IMG/VR virus record: IMGVR_UViG_3300020457_000107
Location: 1 to 23,059 of that record
Source of the DNA: a virus
Direction: 5' to 3' (one strand)
DNA: 23,059 bases
A program made the position numbers and the translations under genes. Shown here piece by piece: positions 14,355-21,375 of this stretch. The notes beneath the pieces were generated by a model, which worked only from the letters and a program-made list of their open reading frames with translations, was not told the origin of the DNA and ran no database searches. Numbering within the stretch: the first letter of the stretch is position 1; the number at the start of each line of letters is the position of its first letter.

Positions 14355-14437
14355 AAATACTTTATACCCTAGCAGGTATTGTGGCAATCTTAACTATTAT
14401 TATAGTTATGAGTGTCTTTGTAATTGCTTCTATTTAA
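14351..14437 (+). CDS. Tiny hydrophobic membrane peptide (28 aa)
   Basis: The ATG at 14351 overlaps the preceding TGA (ATGA), which suggests translational coupling. The product is MKILYTLAGIVAILTIIIVM then SVFVIASI, a single hydrophobic helix of the length of a membrane span, with one N-terminal lysine. The stop at 14435-14437 lies within the last codons of the convergent cyclase gene. Its tiny size makes it uncertain, but the coupling and composition argue for a real micro-protein. Confidence 0.4.
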   Translation: MKILYTLAGIVAILTIIIVMSVFVIASI

Positions 14438-16046
14438 TAGAATAGATAGTAACCTTTTCCTCTTTACCTTTAACCTTTACATCATCTAGTTTATACCAAT
14501 CAAAACCAGTTAAATCTTTACGTGTGAACTCACTAATTACTATGTTAGTATCATAGTTTTTACTTACACCTTCTAGTCTACTTGCCAAATTAACAGCGTC
14601 ACCTATAACAGAATAATCAAACCTTTGTTCACTACCCATATTACCTACAAGACAAGGGCCTGTATTGATACCAATACCTATGTTTAGAGGTGGATCAAAT
14701 GTCATCTCTTTAAGTTTTTTTCTCATCTCTTGAGCTGACTTAACTGCTAATCTTTTATGCTCAGCATTATCTAGCGGTGCATTCCAAAAAGCCATTATAC
14801 AATCGCCCATATACTTATCAATAGTACCACCATTTTTTAATATTATATCAGTCATTGCAGTTAAAAACTTATTAACATATTGAGTAAGTTTTTCTGGTTC
14901 ACCTTTAAACTTTTCTGATATAGGAGTAAAACCTCTAATGTCTGAAAACAAAAACGTTAACTCTTTTCTTTCACCACCAAGTTTTAATAGAGATGGATTT
15001 TTTTGCAGTTTCTTAACCATATCTGGAGATAGATAGTGTTCAAATTGTTTTTTAATTTGCAATCTTAATTTATTTTCTTTTGCATAATTTTCATAAGTTA
15101 ATTGTGCCCATACAATAGAACCTATAACAAGTGGACTAAACCAATCAACTAAAATTAAATGTTGTGACCATAGATAAGCACTCATAATACCTATATCACC
15201 TACATAACTAGCGTACCATATTGCAGACCACTTAACACTACAACGAGGTATAGTCTTTACAAAAAATAAAATACTTACTAATATAAATGCCAATTCAGAA
15301 TATTTTATCCATTGTGGTCTACTAATAAAATTTTTAGACAATAAAGTTTCTGTGCTTATTGCCATAATTTCGTGTGTATTTTTTAAACCATTAGGAGTGG
15401 TAACAAATGTTGAACCTTTAAATGTAGTACCTATAAAAACTATTTTACCTTTCATAGATGACCAATCTTTATCTGTATAATCTATTCTAGGAATATGATG
15501 TCTAAAATCTATCCATATTTCTTCAGCGTTTGTTTTAAATTTAATTACATCTAAAATTGTTTTAGGTATAGAACCATCTAATGGAAGTTTTCTTATTGTA
15601 CCATCAATATCAACAGGTACAGATACGTTTCCTATTGCAAGTGCTTTACGTGAAATACTTTGTAGATTTTTTACTTCATCCGTTTCAGTAAGTATGACTG
15701 GATATTTTGAAATCATTTTTAAAAACATTTCATCACCACCTAATCTATCTTTATATGGAAAGACAACTTGTAAAACTACTAGAGCGGCACCATTTTTATA
15801 CGCATTGATTATTGTACGTCCTAATAGGTCTCTTTTCCAAGGCCATTGACCTTGCTTTTTCAAGGCTTGATCCGATATGTCCAAGAGTACTAGACTTTTG
15901 GATTCATAATTCTTTCCAAATTTTTGGTAGGAATCAAATGTATTTAACTTTGCTATCTGAAGCAATACTGGATTGACCAAATAAATTGTCAGTAAAACCA
16001 CTAGCGTCAAATATATTGACCACTTCTTTATATAATTCAACTTCAT
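14430..16046 (-). CDS. CHASE2-domain membrane adenylate cyclase (class III)
   Basis: This 538-residue protein is the only sizeable minus-strand gene. Residues 11-31 are a membrane helix. Residues about 40-245 are a periplasmic CHASE2 sensor, with LVLLDISDQALKKQGQWPWK at 52-71 and KGKIVFIGTTFKGSTFVTTP at 199-218. Three membrane helices follow at about 250-315. Residues 360-538 are the class III cyclase: metal-binding D369 (FSDIRGFT) and D415 (DKYMGD), adenine-specifying K411 and D483 (IGDAVN), and transition-state N486 and R490 (NLASR). All are intact, so it should convert ATP to cAMP. Base composition matches its neighbours. It diverges from csgF with 43 bases between them and runs towards the late genes. 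No clear ribosome site precedes its ATG. Such cyclases are common in bacteria, often near FecR-domain genes, but unusual in phages. Confidence 0.9.
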   Translation of the reverse strand: MKLNYIKKWSIYLTLVVLLTIYLVNPVLLQIAKLNTFDSYQKFGKNYESKSLVLLDISDQALKKQGQWPWKRDLLGRTIINAYKNGAALVVLQVVFPYKDRLGGDEMFLKMISKYPVILTETDEVKNLQSISRKALAIGNVSVPVDIDGTIRKLPLDGSIPKTILDVIKFKTNAEEIWIDFRHHIPRIDYTDKDWSSMKGKIVFIGTTFKGSTFVTTPNGLKNTHEIMAISTETLLSKNFISRPQWIKYSELAFILVSILFFVKTIPRCSVKWSAIWYASYVGDIGIMSAYLWSQHLILVDWFSPLVIGSIVWAQLTYENYAKENKLRLQIKKQFEHYLSPDMVKKLQKNPSLLKLGGERKELTFLFSDIRGFTPISEKFKGEPEKLTQYVNKFLTAMTDIILKNGGTIDKYMGDCIMAFWNAPLDNAEHKRLAVKSAQEMRKKLKEMTFDPPLNIGIGINTGPCLVGNMGSEQRFDYSVIGDAVNLASRLEGVSKNYDTNIVISEFTRKDLTGFDWYKLDDVKVKGKEEKVTIYSIK

Positions 16047-16059
16047 ACATTATATTTAT

Positions 16060-16067
16060 TATAAATA
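16060..16067 (+). promoter_or_regulatory. T4-type late promoter within a palindrome between cyclase and csgF
   Basis: An exact TATAAATA lies 22 bases before the csgF start, giving a leader of about 16 bases that includes AGAGAGAGG (16078-16086). The box is half of a perfect palindrome TATTTAT-T-ATAAATA (16053-16067). On the minus strand the same palindrome gives AATAAATA, one mismatch from consensus, facing the cyclase. Late, and possibly bidirectional, transcription is inferred. Confidence 0.65.
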
Positions 16068-16089
16068 ATAGCATTAAGAGAGAGGTTTA

Positions 16090-16548
16090 ATGAAGTATAT
16101 TTCCAGTATATTTGCTGTATTATTTCTATCTTCTACTGTATATGCGAGTGAACTTACCTTTGAATTTGGGAGTCCTTCGTTTAGTGGTAAAGGTAAATCA
16201 TCACACTATTTAACAATAGAGAACATTGAGAAGACTAGAAAAGACGCTATCAAAGCTGCCGATAAAGCTGCTAAAGAAAAGGCAGAAGCGGATGCTAAAG
16301 CAACAGCTATATCAAAATTTAAAGCAAATTTAGAAGCAAGATTTTACACAGCTCTTGCTAAACAAATAACAGACAACGTATTCGGTACAGATGGTCTACA
16401 ACAAGACTCAGGAACATTTACATCACCTATTGGTGGAGAAGTGGTAACTTGGACAACACCATCTGGAACAGGTAATGTAGTAGTAACCGTAACCGAGTCT
16501 GATGGAACGGTAACAACATTTACGTTGCCGAAAGAAGACAACTCATAA
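16090..16548 (+). CDS. csgF: CsgF-like curli assembly factor
   Basis: The 152-residue protein has a Sec signal peptide, MKYISSIFAVLFLSSTVYA, cleaved before SELTF. The mature start SELTFEFGSPSFSG aligns with mature E. coli CsgF (GTMTFQFRNPNFGG), the segment that inserts into the CsgG pore. The asparagines at positions 9 and 11 are Ser here. A lysine/alanine-rich helix follows (about 45-80), then KFKANLEARFYTALAKQITD and a C-terminal part rich in Thr and Val ending TTFTLPKEDNS, matching the beta-rich C-terminal part of CsgF. CsgF sits extracellularly on CsgG and couples secretion to curlin nucleation. It is the first gene after a late promoter and overlaps csgG by the TAATG junction. AGAGAGAGG precedes the start. 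Confidence 0.85.
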   Translation: MKYISSIFAVLFLSSTVYASELTFEFGSPSFSGKGKSSHYLTIENIEKTRKDAIKAADKAAKEKAEADAKATAISKFKANLEARFYTALAKQITDNVFGTDGLQQDSGTFTSPIGGEVVTWTTPSGTGNVVVTVTESDGTVTTFTLPKEDNS

Positions 16549-17600
16549 TGATTAAATACATAGGAATATTTTTACTAGCATTGTTGCTGGCTGGTTGTGC
16601 AGGAAAGCCAAAGTTTGATGTAAGAACTCAAACAGTTGCTTATAAAGACTTATCAACTATAAAAGCACCAGAAGGTGATCCAGTTATAATTGCTGTGTAT
16701 GATTTTTTAGATATGACAGGACAAAAGAAACCTGGTGGTTCTTTTGCGTCTATGAGTACAGCGGTTACTCAAGGATCGTATCAGTTATTAATTAAAGCAC
16801 TTGCAGACGCAGGTGATGGTAAATGGTTTAGAGTTGTAGAAAGAACAAGTTTACCTAGTCTATTACAAGAAAGAAAATTGATTAGGTCTACAAGACAACA
16901 AGTTAATGGAGAAGGTGCAGAACCTTTACCACCATTACTATTTGCTGGTGCCTATATCACAGGTGGTATTGTAGGTTATGATAGTGATATTAAATCAGGT
17001 GGTCTTGGTGCTAGAATTTTAGGTATACAAAGTAATAAACAATATAGACAAGATATTGTAACCATTATATTAAGATTAGTAAATGTACAAACTGGTGAAG
17101 TAGTAATTTCAACTAGTGTTGAGAAAACAATAGTTTCTACATCAATTGGTGGAGATATATTTAAGTACTTTGATACTGATACAATGTTATTAGAAGTAGA
17201 AGCTGGTTATGCTAAAAATGAACCAGTTACCTTTGCAGTAAGAAAAGCAATAGAAAAAGGTGTAGTAGATTTAATTAATCAAGGTGCAGAAAAAGGACTA
17301 TGGGAGTTTGAAAAGATTAAAGAGGTTGAAGTACCTGAAATAAAAGATTATATAGATGATGATGGTACCAATAAAGTAGAAAATGGTATACACGTAGATA
17401 TGGGTGAAGTAAAACCAGAGAAAACTTATGAAGACTATTTGGAAGAAAAGAAATTAAAGAAAGAAAACGAAGCGGCAGATGAAGTATTAAAAGAATTAGC
17501 TGCTGAAGAAGAGTGGAATCAATTAGAAGAAACAGAAAAGGAGAATGCTGATGAAAAAGATAATGATAGCGATAGTGATTCTTCTGGCGACAACAATTAA
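16548..17600 (+). CDS. csgG: CsgG-like outer-membrane curli secretion channel lipoprotein
   Basis: This 350-residue protein has a lipoprotein signal with lipobox LAGC (C17). Family landmarks are clear: VIIAVYDFLDMTGQKKPG at 46-63, STAVTQGSYQLLIKALADAG at 70-89, WFRVVERTSLPSLLQERKLI at 93-112, SDIKSGGLGARILGI, RLVNVQTGEVVIS and a C-terminal EKGVVDLINQGAEKGLWEF. CsgG forms a nonameric outer-membrane pore that exports curlin subunits. The constriction loop (residues 62-70, PGGSFASMS) is one residue longer than in E. coli and lacks its Tyr and Phe at the equivalent places. After residue about 260 there is an extra acidic tail of about 90 residues, absent in E. coli CsgG, ending in an Asp/Ser-rich stretch. 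The tail's coding region overlaps the start of the curlin gene by 50 bases. Confidence 0.92.
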   Translation: MIKYIGIFLLALLLAGCAGKPKFDVRTQTVAYKDLSTIKAPEGDPVIIAVYDFLDMTGQKKPGGSFASMSTAVTQGSYQLLIKALADAGDGKWFRVVERTSLPSLLQERKLIRSTRQQVNGEGAEPLPPLLFAGAYITGGIVGYDSDIKSGGLGARILGIQSNKQYRQDIVTIILRLVNVQTGEVVISTSVEKTIVSTSIGGDIFKYFDTDTMLLEVEAGYAKNEPVTFAVRKAIEKGVVDLINQGAEKGLWEFEKIKEVEVPEIKDYIDDDGTNKVENGIHVDMGEVKPEKTYEDYLEEKKLKKENEAADEVLKELAAEEEWNQLEETEKENADEKDNDSDSDSSGDNN

Positions 17601-18639
17601 TTGTTGGGCAGGTAATTCTGTTTATATTCAACAAGACGACCAGACAGCTCCAGGATCAATCTATATTAAACAAGATGGTTCAGGCAATAAGGTAGGTATA
17701 AGTACCTCTTCAACCTTTAATGTAAAAGGTGCAAATTTAACACTTATCATCAAACAATTAGGTAATAATAACGTTGCTACTGATAGCAACCACAAGTCAT
17801 TTATGGGTTCCAATATGACTTTTGATTATTCAGCAACAGGTAACTCAAACGTATTAAGATTAGACCTAGATGACGTAGGTGCTGATGGTCATTATTACGA
17901 TATTGATATTACAGGTGCTTCAAATATAGTAGAAATAGATTCAAATACAAGTGATGACATACAAGATACTCACATAGATTTAGATATAAGAGGAGACTCA
18001 AATGATTTTTGGGCATATGTTAGAGGTGATTCACACTTCTTATATGTTCTTATGTCAGGTGACTCAAATGATGTAGAATTTTATGGTGCAACTAACTCAA
18101 CTGGTATGGTTGGTTCTAGTAAAGCAAACGTAATGATAGGTCCTGATGTAGAGTCTCACGGTATCTTTGCTGATACAAGCGGTGATGAAGGTGCAACTAT
18201 TGACGTTTATATAATTGGAAGTTCCAATACAGTACATATGGCAAGTTGGGGTGCAAGCAACTATCAAGTACACGATATTATAGGTGACTCAAATGTTTTA
18301 GATGTTCACCCAGACGCAGTTGGTTCACACGTTAGAATGATCCAATATGGAGATAACAATTATATGAAAACGGTAACTAGTGGAGACGATAATACATTTA
18401 GATATTATGGAAGTGGTGGAAATAATAAAGCATATGTTTATATCTACACATCGGACGCAACTGTAGAATTAAAACAAACAGGTGGTTCTAATACTGCTAC
18501 TTTAACAGTAAATGGTTCATCAATTTATGACTTTACTTTATTAGTAGACCAAGACGGTTCAGACACTTGTACTTACACATACAATAGAAGCAATCAAACA
18601 GCAGACACAACTGTACAATTAAATAACAGCGGGTGTTAA
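17551..18639 (+). CDS. Curlin-like secreted fibre subunit with GxxN repeats
   Basis: I start at the ATG at 17551, seven bases after AAGGAG; the ATG at 17545 is too close to it. The 362-residue protein has a Sec signal, MKKIMIAIVILLATTINCWA, then about 340 residues of repeats with the curlin hallmark G-x-x-N between alternating strands. Examples are IKQDGSGNKV, IIKQLGNNNVA, SATGNSNVL, DIRGDSND, IIGDSNVL and ELKQTGGSNTA. Thirteen or so such units occur, and from residue 223 to 311 the glycines fall in an exact 11-residue register. It is much longer and more acidic than CsgA (about 150 residues), with a Cys-terminated end (SGC). Being directly downstream of csgG, it is the presumed cargo of the CsgG/CsgF channel, forming an amyloid-like beta-solenoid fibre on the infected cell. 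Whether it is major subunit or nucleator is open. Confidence 0.8.
   Translation: MKKIMIAIVILLATTINCWAGNSVYIQQDDQTAPGSIYIKQDGSGNKVGISTSSTFNVKGANLTLIIKQLGNNNVATDSNHKSFMGSNMTFDYSATGNSNVLRLDLDDVGADGHYYDIDITGASNIVEIDSNTSDDIQDTHIDLDIRGDSNDFWAYVRGDSHFLYVLMSGDSNDVEFYGATNSTGMVGSSKANVMIGPDVESHGIFADTSGDEGATIDVYIIGSSNTVHMASWGASNYQVHDIIGDSNVLDVHPDAVGSHVRMIQYGDNNYMKTVTSGDDNTFRYYGSGGNNKAYVYIYTSDATVELKQTGGSNTATLTVNGSSIYDFTLLVDQDGSDTCTYTYNRSNQTADTTVQLNNSGC
17677..18492 (+). repeat. Curlin-type GxxN protein repeat array
   Basis: Degenerate repeats encode G-x-x-N turns at residues 43, 71, 97, 122, 148, 170, 223, 234, 245, 267, 278, 289 (imperfect) and 311. The early units are 22-28 residues apart. The later ones are multiples of 11, matching one beta-strand plus turn of a curlin solenoid. 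The repeats are visible at protein level and diverged at DNA level, so recent slippage is unlikely. Confidence 0.7.
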
Positions 18640-20799
18640 ATGAGAAAGATATTTTTTCTAATATCTTTTTTAGTACTTTTCTGTACTAGTATAGGTGCTC
18701 AAATAACATCACCTAAAGTAGGTGAAGTTATAGGTCAAATGGGTACTACTTGGAATGAACGTGATGGCCAAACTCAAAATACATCAATGGGTTATGAGTT
18801 GCAGATGAACGACTTTTTACAAACTGGTGAAGATGGTGGTATGATTATATCATATGTTGATAAAACTAAATTTACTATGGGACCTAATACAGAATTAATT
18901 ATTGATGAATTTGCTTTTGATACTTCGGTTGTACCTATAGAATTGGCAATGAATATATCAGTTAACGTTGGTACATTTACATATGAATCAGGAAGTGTAT
19001 CAGCATTAGGTGGCGAAGTAAATATAAATGCTGGTAATGCCACAATTACAGTACAAGGTACTGCCTTTTCAGGATCAGTTGATACCTCAGGTAAAGCAAC
19101 AATTACTTTGTTGCCTGATAGTGATGGTGCAGTAGGTCAAGTAACCGTATCCAATGACGCAGGTTCTCAAACAATAACTAACGCTTACAATTCAGTAACC
19201 GTTTATAATAATGATTTAGCACCTACGCCTCCAAAAATAGAAACTAATAAACAAGATATTATTGAGTTAGATAAATTTGAAGATGAAATAAAAGATGAAT
19301 CATCAAAATCTTTTGGTGATGTAGATAAGAAATCTGAAATGTCTAAAGAAGAAGCAAAGGCACAGGAGATGGAAGAGGCAATTATTAATGAAGAAGCAAG
19401 TGTTGTAGAAGATAGTAATACAATTGTTGCTACAGATATGTCTGCTAGTGAAACAGATTCAATGATTGAAATGGAATCAGTAGAAGAAAAAGGTTTAGAT
19501 ACAACTATTGAATCAGAAGTAGATACATCTTATTATGATGAATGGGAAGATGATTTAAAAGAGTGGGGTTATATAGATGAAGATAACCAAATTTCAGTAT
19601 GGGATGCTGAAGGTGAAAAGACTATGGATTGGGATGACGCTAAACAAATGTATGCTGAAATGGATCAAGCATATTTTGACGCCATTGGTTGTTCAGATTG
19701 TACTTGGGATAGTGTTGATTGGGATAATATAAATTGGGACGAGGTTGATTGGGATGCTTATGATGAAGCATATAACGAAATTTTATCTGACTATGGTTTA
19801 ACTTCTTGGAATGTAGAAGTAGAATCAACAGACGTAGTTGAAGAAACAAAAGAAGAAACAGAAGTTGAACTATCAGAAGGTTATACTTGGGAAGACTTTG
19901 CTTTAGATGATTCATATTATAAAAACGCTGAATATATTGCTCAAGGTGGTCCTCCTAAATTAACAGTAGAAAACTATTGTGTGTATAATGGTTACGAAGA
20001 CTATTGGTGTAACCAAGAGTACATTGATTACTTAAACGAATGGTACAAAGATGACTGGGATTTAAAAGTAACCTATGATAGTTGGGATAAGAAATCTAAA
20101 AAATTATTTGGTAAGATGTATGGTTGGTGTGGAACTTGGCCGAATTGGGAAATGTGTCCTGACCAACCTAAACCTTGGAAGATGAAAGACTTAAAGAAAA
20201 AGTATCTTTCAGAATGGTCTTGGAATGATTGGGATGTTTACTGGGACGCATTATACGATTGGTGGTATACAGGTTACGATTATAACAATGAAGATACAGA
20301 AACAAGCTGGGAAGATGAATATGCTTATGAAGATGATTATGATATAGACGCTGAATTAGAGTTATGGTTAGCAGATATAGATAACGAGGAAGATTGTACT
20401 GCCTGGGGTTATTTCTGGGATAAAGCAAACTCTAAATGTGGTACTGAATGGGTTGACAATAGTGGTTCAGAAACTACAATAACTGCTAGTGGTGAAACAT
20501 TAAACTATACTACAGGAGATATCACACAAACTATTACTACAACAAATGAACTTACAGGTTCATCTTCCGAAACTAGAACAGGAAGATACTCAACATTAAA
20601 TAACGATTTTGACGCAACAGCAAGTGAGAGTGGAGACTACACAATTATAAATAGATATAACGATAATCATAGAGCTTATATCAAAACTGAAACTGATAAT
20701 GAGGCTGATGTTCAGATATTACAAGATAAAGAAGCTCAACACCTTGACGTAGGAGATACTCTCTTACAAAATAATATTACAATAATACAAACGGATTAA
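18640..20799 (+). CDS. Secreted FecR-domain protein with acidic tryptophan-rich region
   Basis: The gene starts immediately after the curlin stop. The 719-residue product has a signal peptide, MRKIFFLISFLVLFCTSIGA, and a FecR domain at about 25-190: KVGEVIGQMGTTWNERDG, NDFLQTGEDGGMIISYVDKT, MGPNTELIIDEFAFDT. Residues 195-290 are acidic and low-complexity. Residues about 300-605 are dense in Asp, Glu, Tyr and Trp, with about 29 tryptophans, spaced WD repeats (WDSVDWDNINWDEVDWDAYD) and roughly ten cysteines, including CSDC. The end is Thr/Ser-rich and beta-like. FecR-type domains occur in periplasmic or surface proteins and often accompany CHASE2 cyclases in bacteria. No membrane anchor is visible, so it is probably periplasmic or exported. 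Calcium binding or disulfide cross-linking are guesses from composition. Confidence 0.75.
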   Translation: MRKIFFLISFLVLFCTSIGAQITSPKVGEVIGQMGTTWNERDGQTQNTSMGYELQMNDFLQTGEDGGMIISYVDKTKFTMGPNTELIIDEFAFDTSVVPIELAMNISVNVGTFTYESGSVSALGGEVNINAGNATITVQGTAFSGSVDTSGKATITLLPDSDGAVGQVTVSNDAGSQTITNAYNSVTVYNNDLAPTPPKIETNKQDIIELDKFEDEIKDESSKSFGDVDKKSEMSKEEAKAQEMEEAIINEEASVVEDSNTIVATDMSASETDSMIEMESVEEKGLDTTIESEVDTSYYDEWEDDLKEWGYIDEDNQISVWDAEGEKTMDWDDAKQMYAEMDQAYFDAIGCSDCTWDSVDWDNINWDEVDWDAYDEAYNEILSDYGLTSWNVEVESTDVVEETKEETEVELSEGYTWEDFALDDSYYKNAEYIAQGGPPKLTVENYCVYNGYEDYWCNQEYIDYLNEWYKDDWDLKVTYDSWDKKSKKLFGKMYGWCGTWPNWEMCPDQPKPWKMKDLKKKYLSEWSWNDWDVYWDALYDWWYTGYDYNNEDTETSWEDEYAYEDDYDIDAELELWLADIDNEEDCTAWGYFWDKANSKCGTEWVDNSGSETTITASGETLNYTTGDITQTITTTNELTGSSSETRTGRYSTLNNDFDATASESGDYTIINRYNDNHRAYIKTETDNEADVQILQDKEAQHLDVGDTLLQNNITIIQTD
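20646..20653 (+). promoter_or_regulatory. Candidate internal late promoter TATAAATA
   Basis: An exact TATAAATA lies inside the 3' part of the FecR gene, about 150 bases before the next start. It could add transcripts of the two genes at 20801-21303, but the distance is long and coding sequence could produce it by chance. Confidence 0.3.
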
Positions 20800-20800
20800 A

Positions 20801-20893
20801 ATGGACTACGGAACTATCAATTTATTCTTAATATTTGGTTTATTAATTTATATGGATTGGTCCATTTACAAATGGATTGATAGAGAATTCTAA
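20801..20893 (+). CDS. Tiny single-pass membrane protein (30 aa)
   Basis: ATG at 20801, one base after the FecR stop; the TAA at 20891-20893 shares its last base with the next ATG (TAATG). The product is MDYGTINLFLIFGLLIYMDW followed by SIYKWIDREF, a single membrane helix flanked by aromatic and charged residues. Both junctions suggest coupling, which makes it more credible than a random short ORF. The function is unknown. Confidence 0.5.
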   Translation: MDYGTINLFLIFGLLIYMDWSIYKWIDREF

Positions 20894-21303
20894 TGGCAAA
20901 CGAAGTTGAAATAGCAAAATTAAAAAAAGATATTGAACAAGTCAATACTATCCACTCACGTTTAGACACAGCAATAGACAAACTAACAGACGTATCCACG
21001 TCTATTAAATCTATGTTAGCAGTACATAGTGAAAAAATAAGCAGACAAGAACAAGTTGATGAGATAATATTTGAGAAATTAAAAGAACGTGCTGGAGAGA
21101 TAGATAAAGTCCATACAGAATTAACAAACGAATTAAATCAAGTAGAAAAAAGACTATTGCTTGAGATAAAAGCAATAAGAGTAGACATAGGTTCCAGAGT
21201 TGGAATGCTAGAAAAATATAGATGGATTATACTTGGCGGCGCTATAGTAATAGGTTGGATAGTAGCTGGCAATTTTGAGGCTATTCTTGAAATGATGAAC
21301 TAG
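20893..21303 (+). CDS. Tail-anchored coiled-coil protein conserved in marine T4-like phages (136 aa)
   Basis: The protein opens MANEVEIAKLKKDIEQVNTI and HSRLDTAIDKLTDVSTSIKS, then MLAVHSEKISRQEQVD, a pattern I recognise from a conserved hypothetical family of marine T4-like phages. Residues 5-105 are almost continuous coiled coil. VGMLEKYRWIILGGAIVIGW then gives a C-terminal membrane helix (about 112-128) and a short tail. The topology predicts a long cytoplasmic coiled coil anchored in the inner membrane, or one inserted the other way. Its role is unknown; the membrane anchor would suit an infected-cell envelope protein. It is the last gene before the hairpin at 21318. Confidence 0.7.
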   Translation: MANEVEIAKLKKDIEQVNTIHSRLDTAIDKLTDVSTSIKSMLAVHSEKISRQEQVDEIIFEKLKERAGEIDKVHTELTNELNQVEKRLLLEIKAIRVDIGSRVGMLEKYRWIILGGAIVIGWIVAGNFEAILEMMN

Positions 21304-21317
21304 GAAAAAGCCATCCA

Positions 21318-21361
21318 TTTTTAGGGGTGAAATTATCCTGGGCATATTTTTACCCTAAAAA
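21318..21361 (+). terminator. Long inverted repeat/hairpin closing the late transcript
   Basis: TTTTTAGGGGTGAAA (21318-21332) can pair with TTTTTACCCTAAAAA (21347-21361), giving a nine-pair perfect core plus about four more pairs after a one-base bulge, with a loop of about 14 bases. The arms carry T and A runs, as in bidirectional terminators, but GTCGG rather than a U-tract follows, so factor-independent termination on the plus strand is uncertain. It lies between late genes and the replication block, so it could also be a processing or protein-binding site. Confidence 0.5.
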
Positions 21362-21375
21362 GTCGGCAACGAAAC

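Noticed and set aside
14179-14437. Search for a tRNA or small RNA in the gap before the cyclase
   Set aside because: No cloverleaf or strong stem was found; the stretch is filled by two coupled membrane ORFs.
17317-17634. Minus-strand ORF of 105 codons opposite csgG and the curlin start
   Set aside because: It is low-complexity, antisense to a well-supported csgG, has no ribosome site, and reflects the purine-rich coding strand.
17677-18492. Repeats considered as CRISPR or tandem DNA repeats
   Set aside because: The periodicity exists only at protein level (GxxN turns in one frame); there are no identical DNA repeats or spacers.
19640-20428. Minus-strand ORFs opposite the Trp-rich region
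   Set aside because: They are antisense readings of repeated Asp/Trp codons, giving His/Leu/Asn-rich nonsense without domain features.
14430-20799. Idea that the cyclase/curli block is bacterial contamination or a chimeric join
   Set aside because: Base composition and gene packing match the flanks, an exact phage late box drives csgF, and the block continues with close junctions into a conserved phage gene at 20893. Read-level checks would still be decisive.
20801-20999. Minus-strand ORF of 60 codons
   Set aside because: It opposes a tiny coupled ORF and the start of a conserved coiled-coil gene and has no supporting features.
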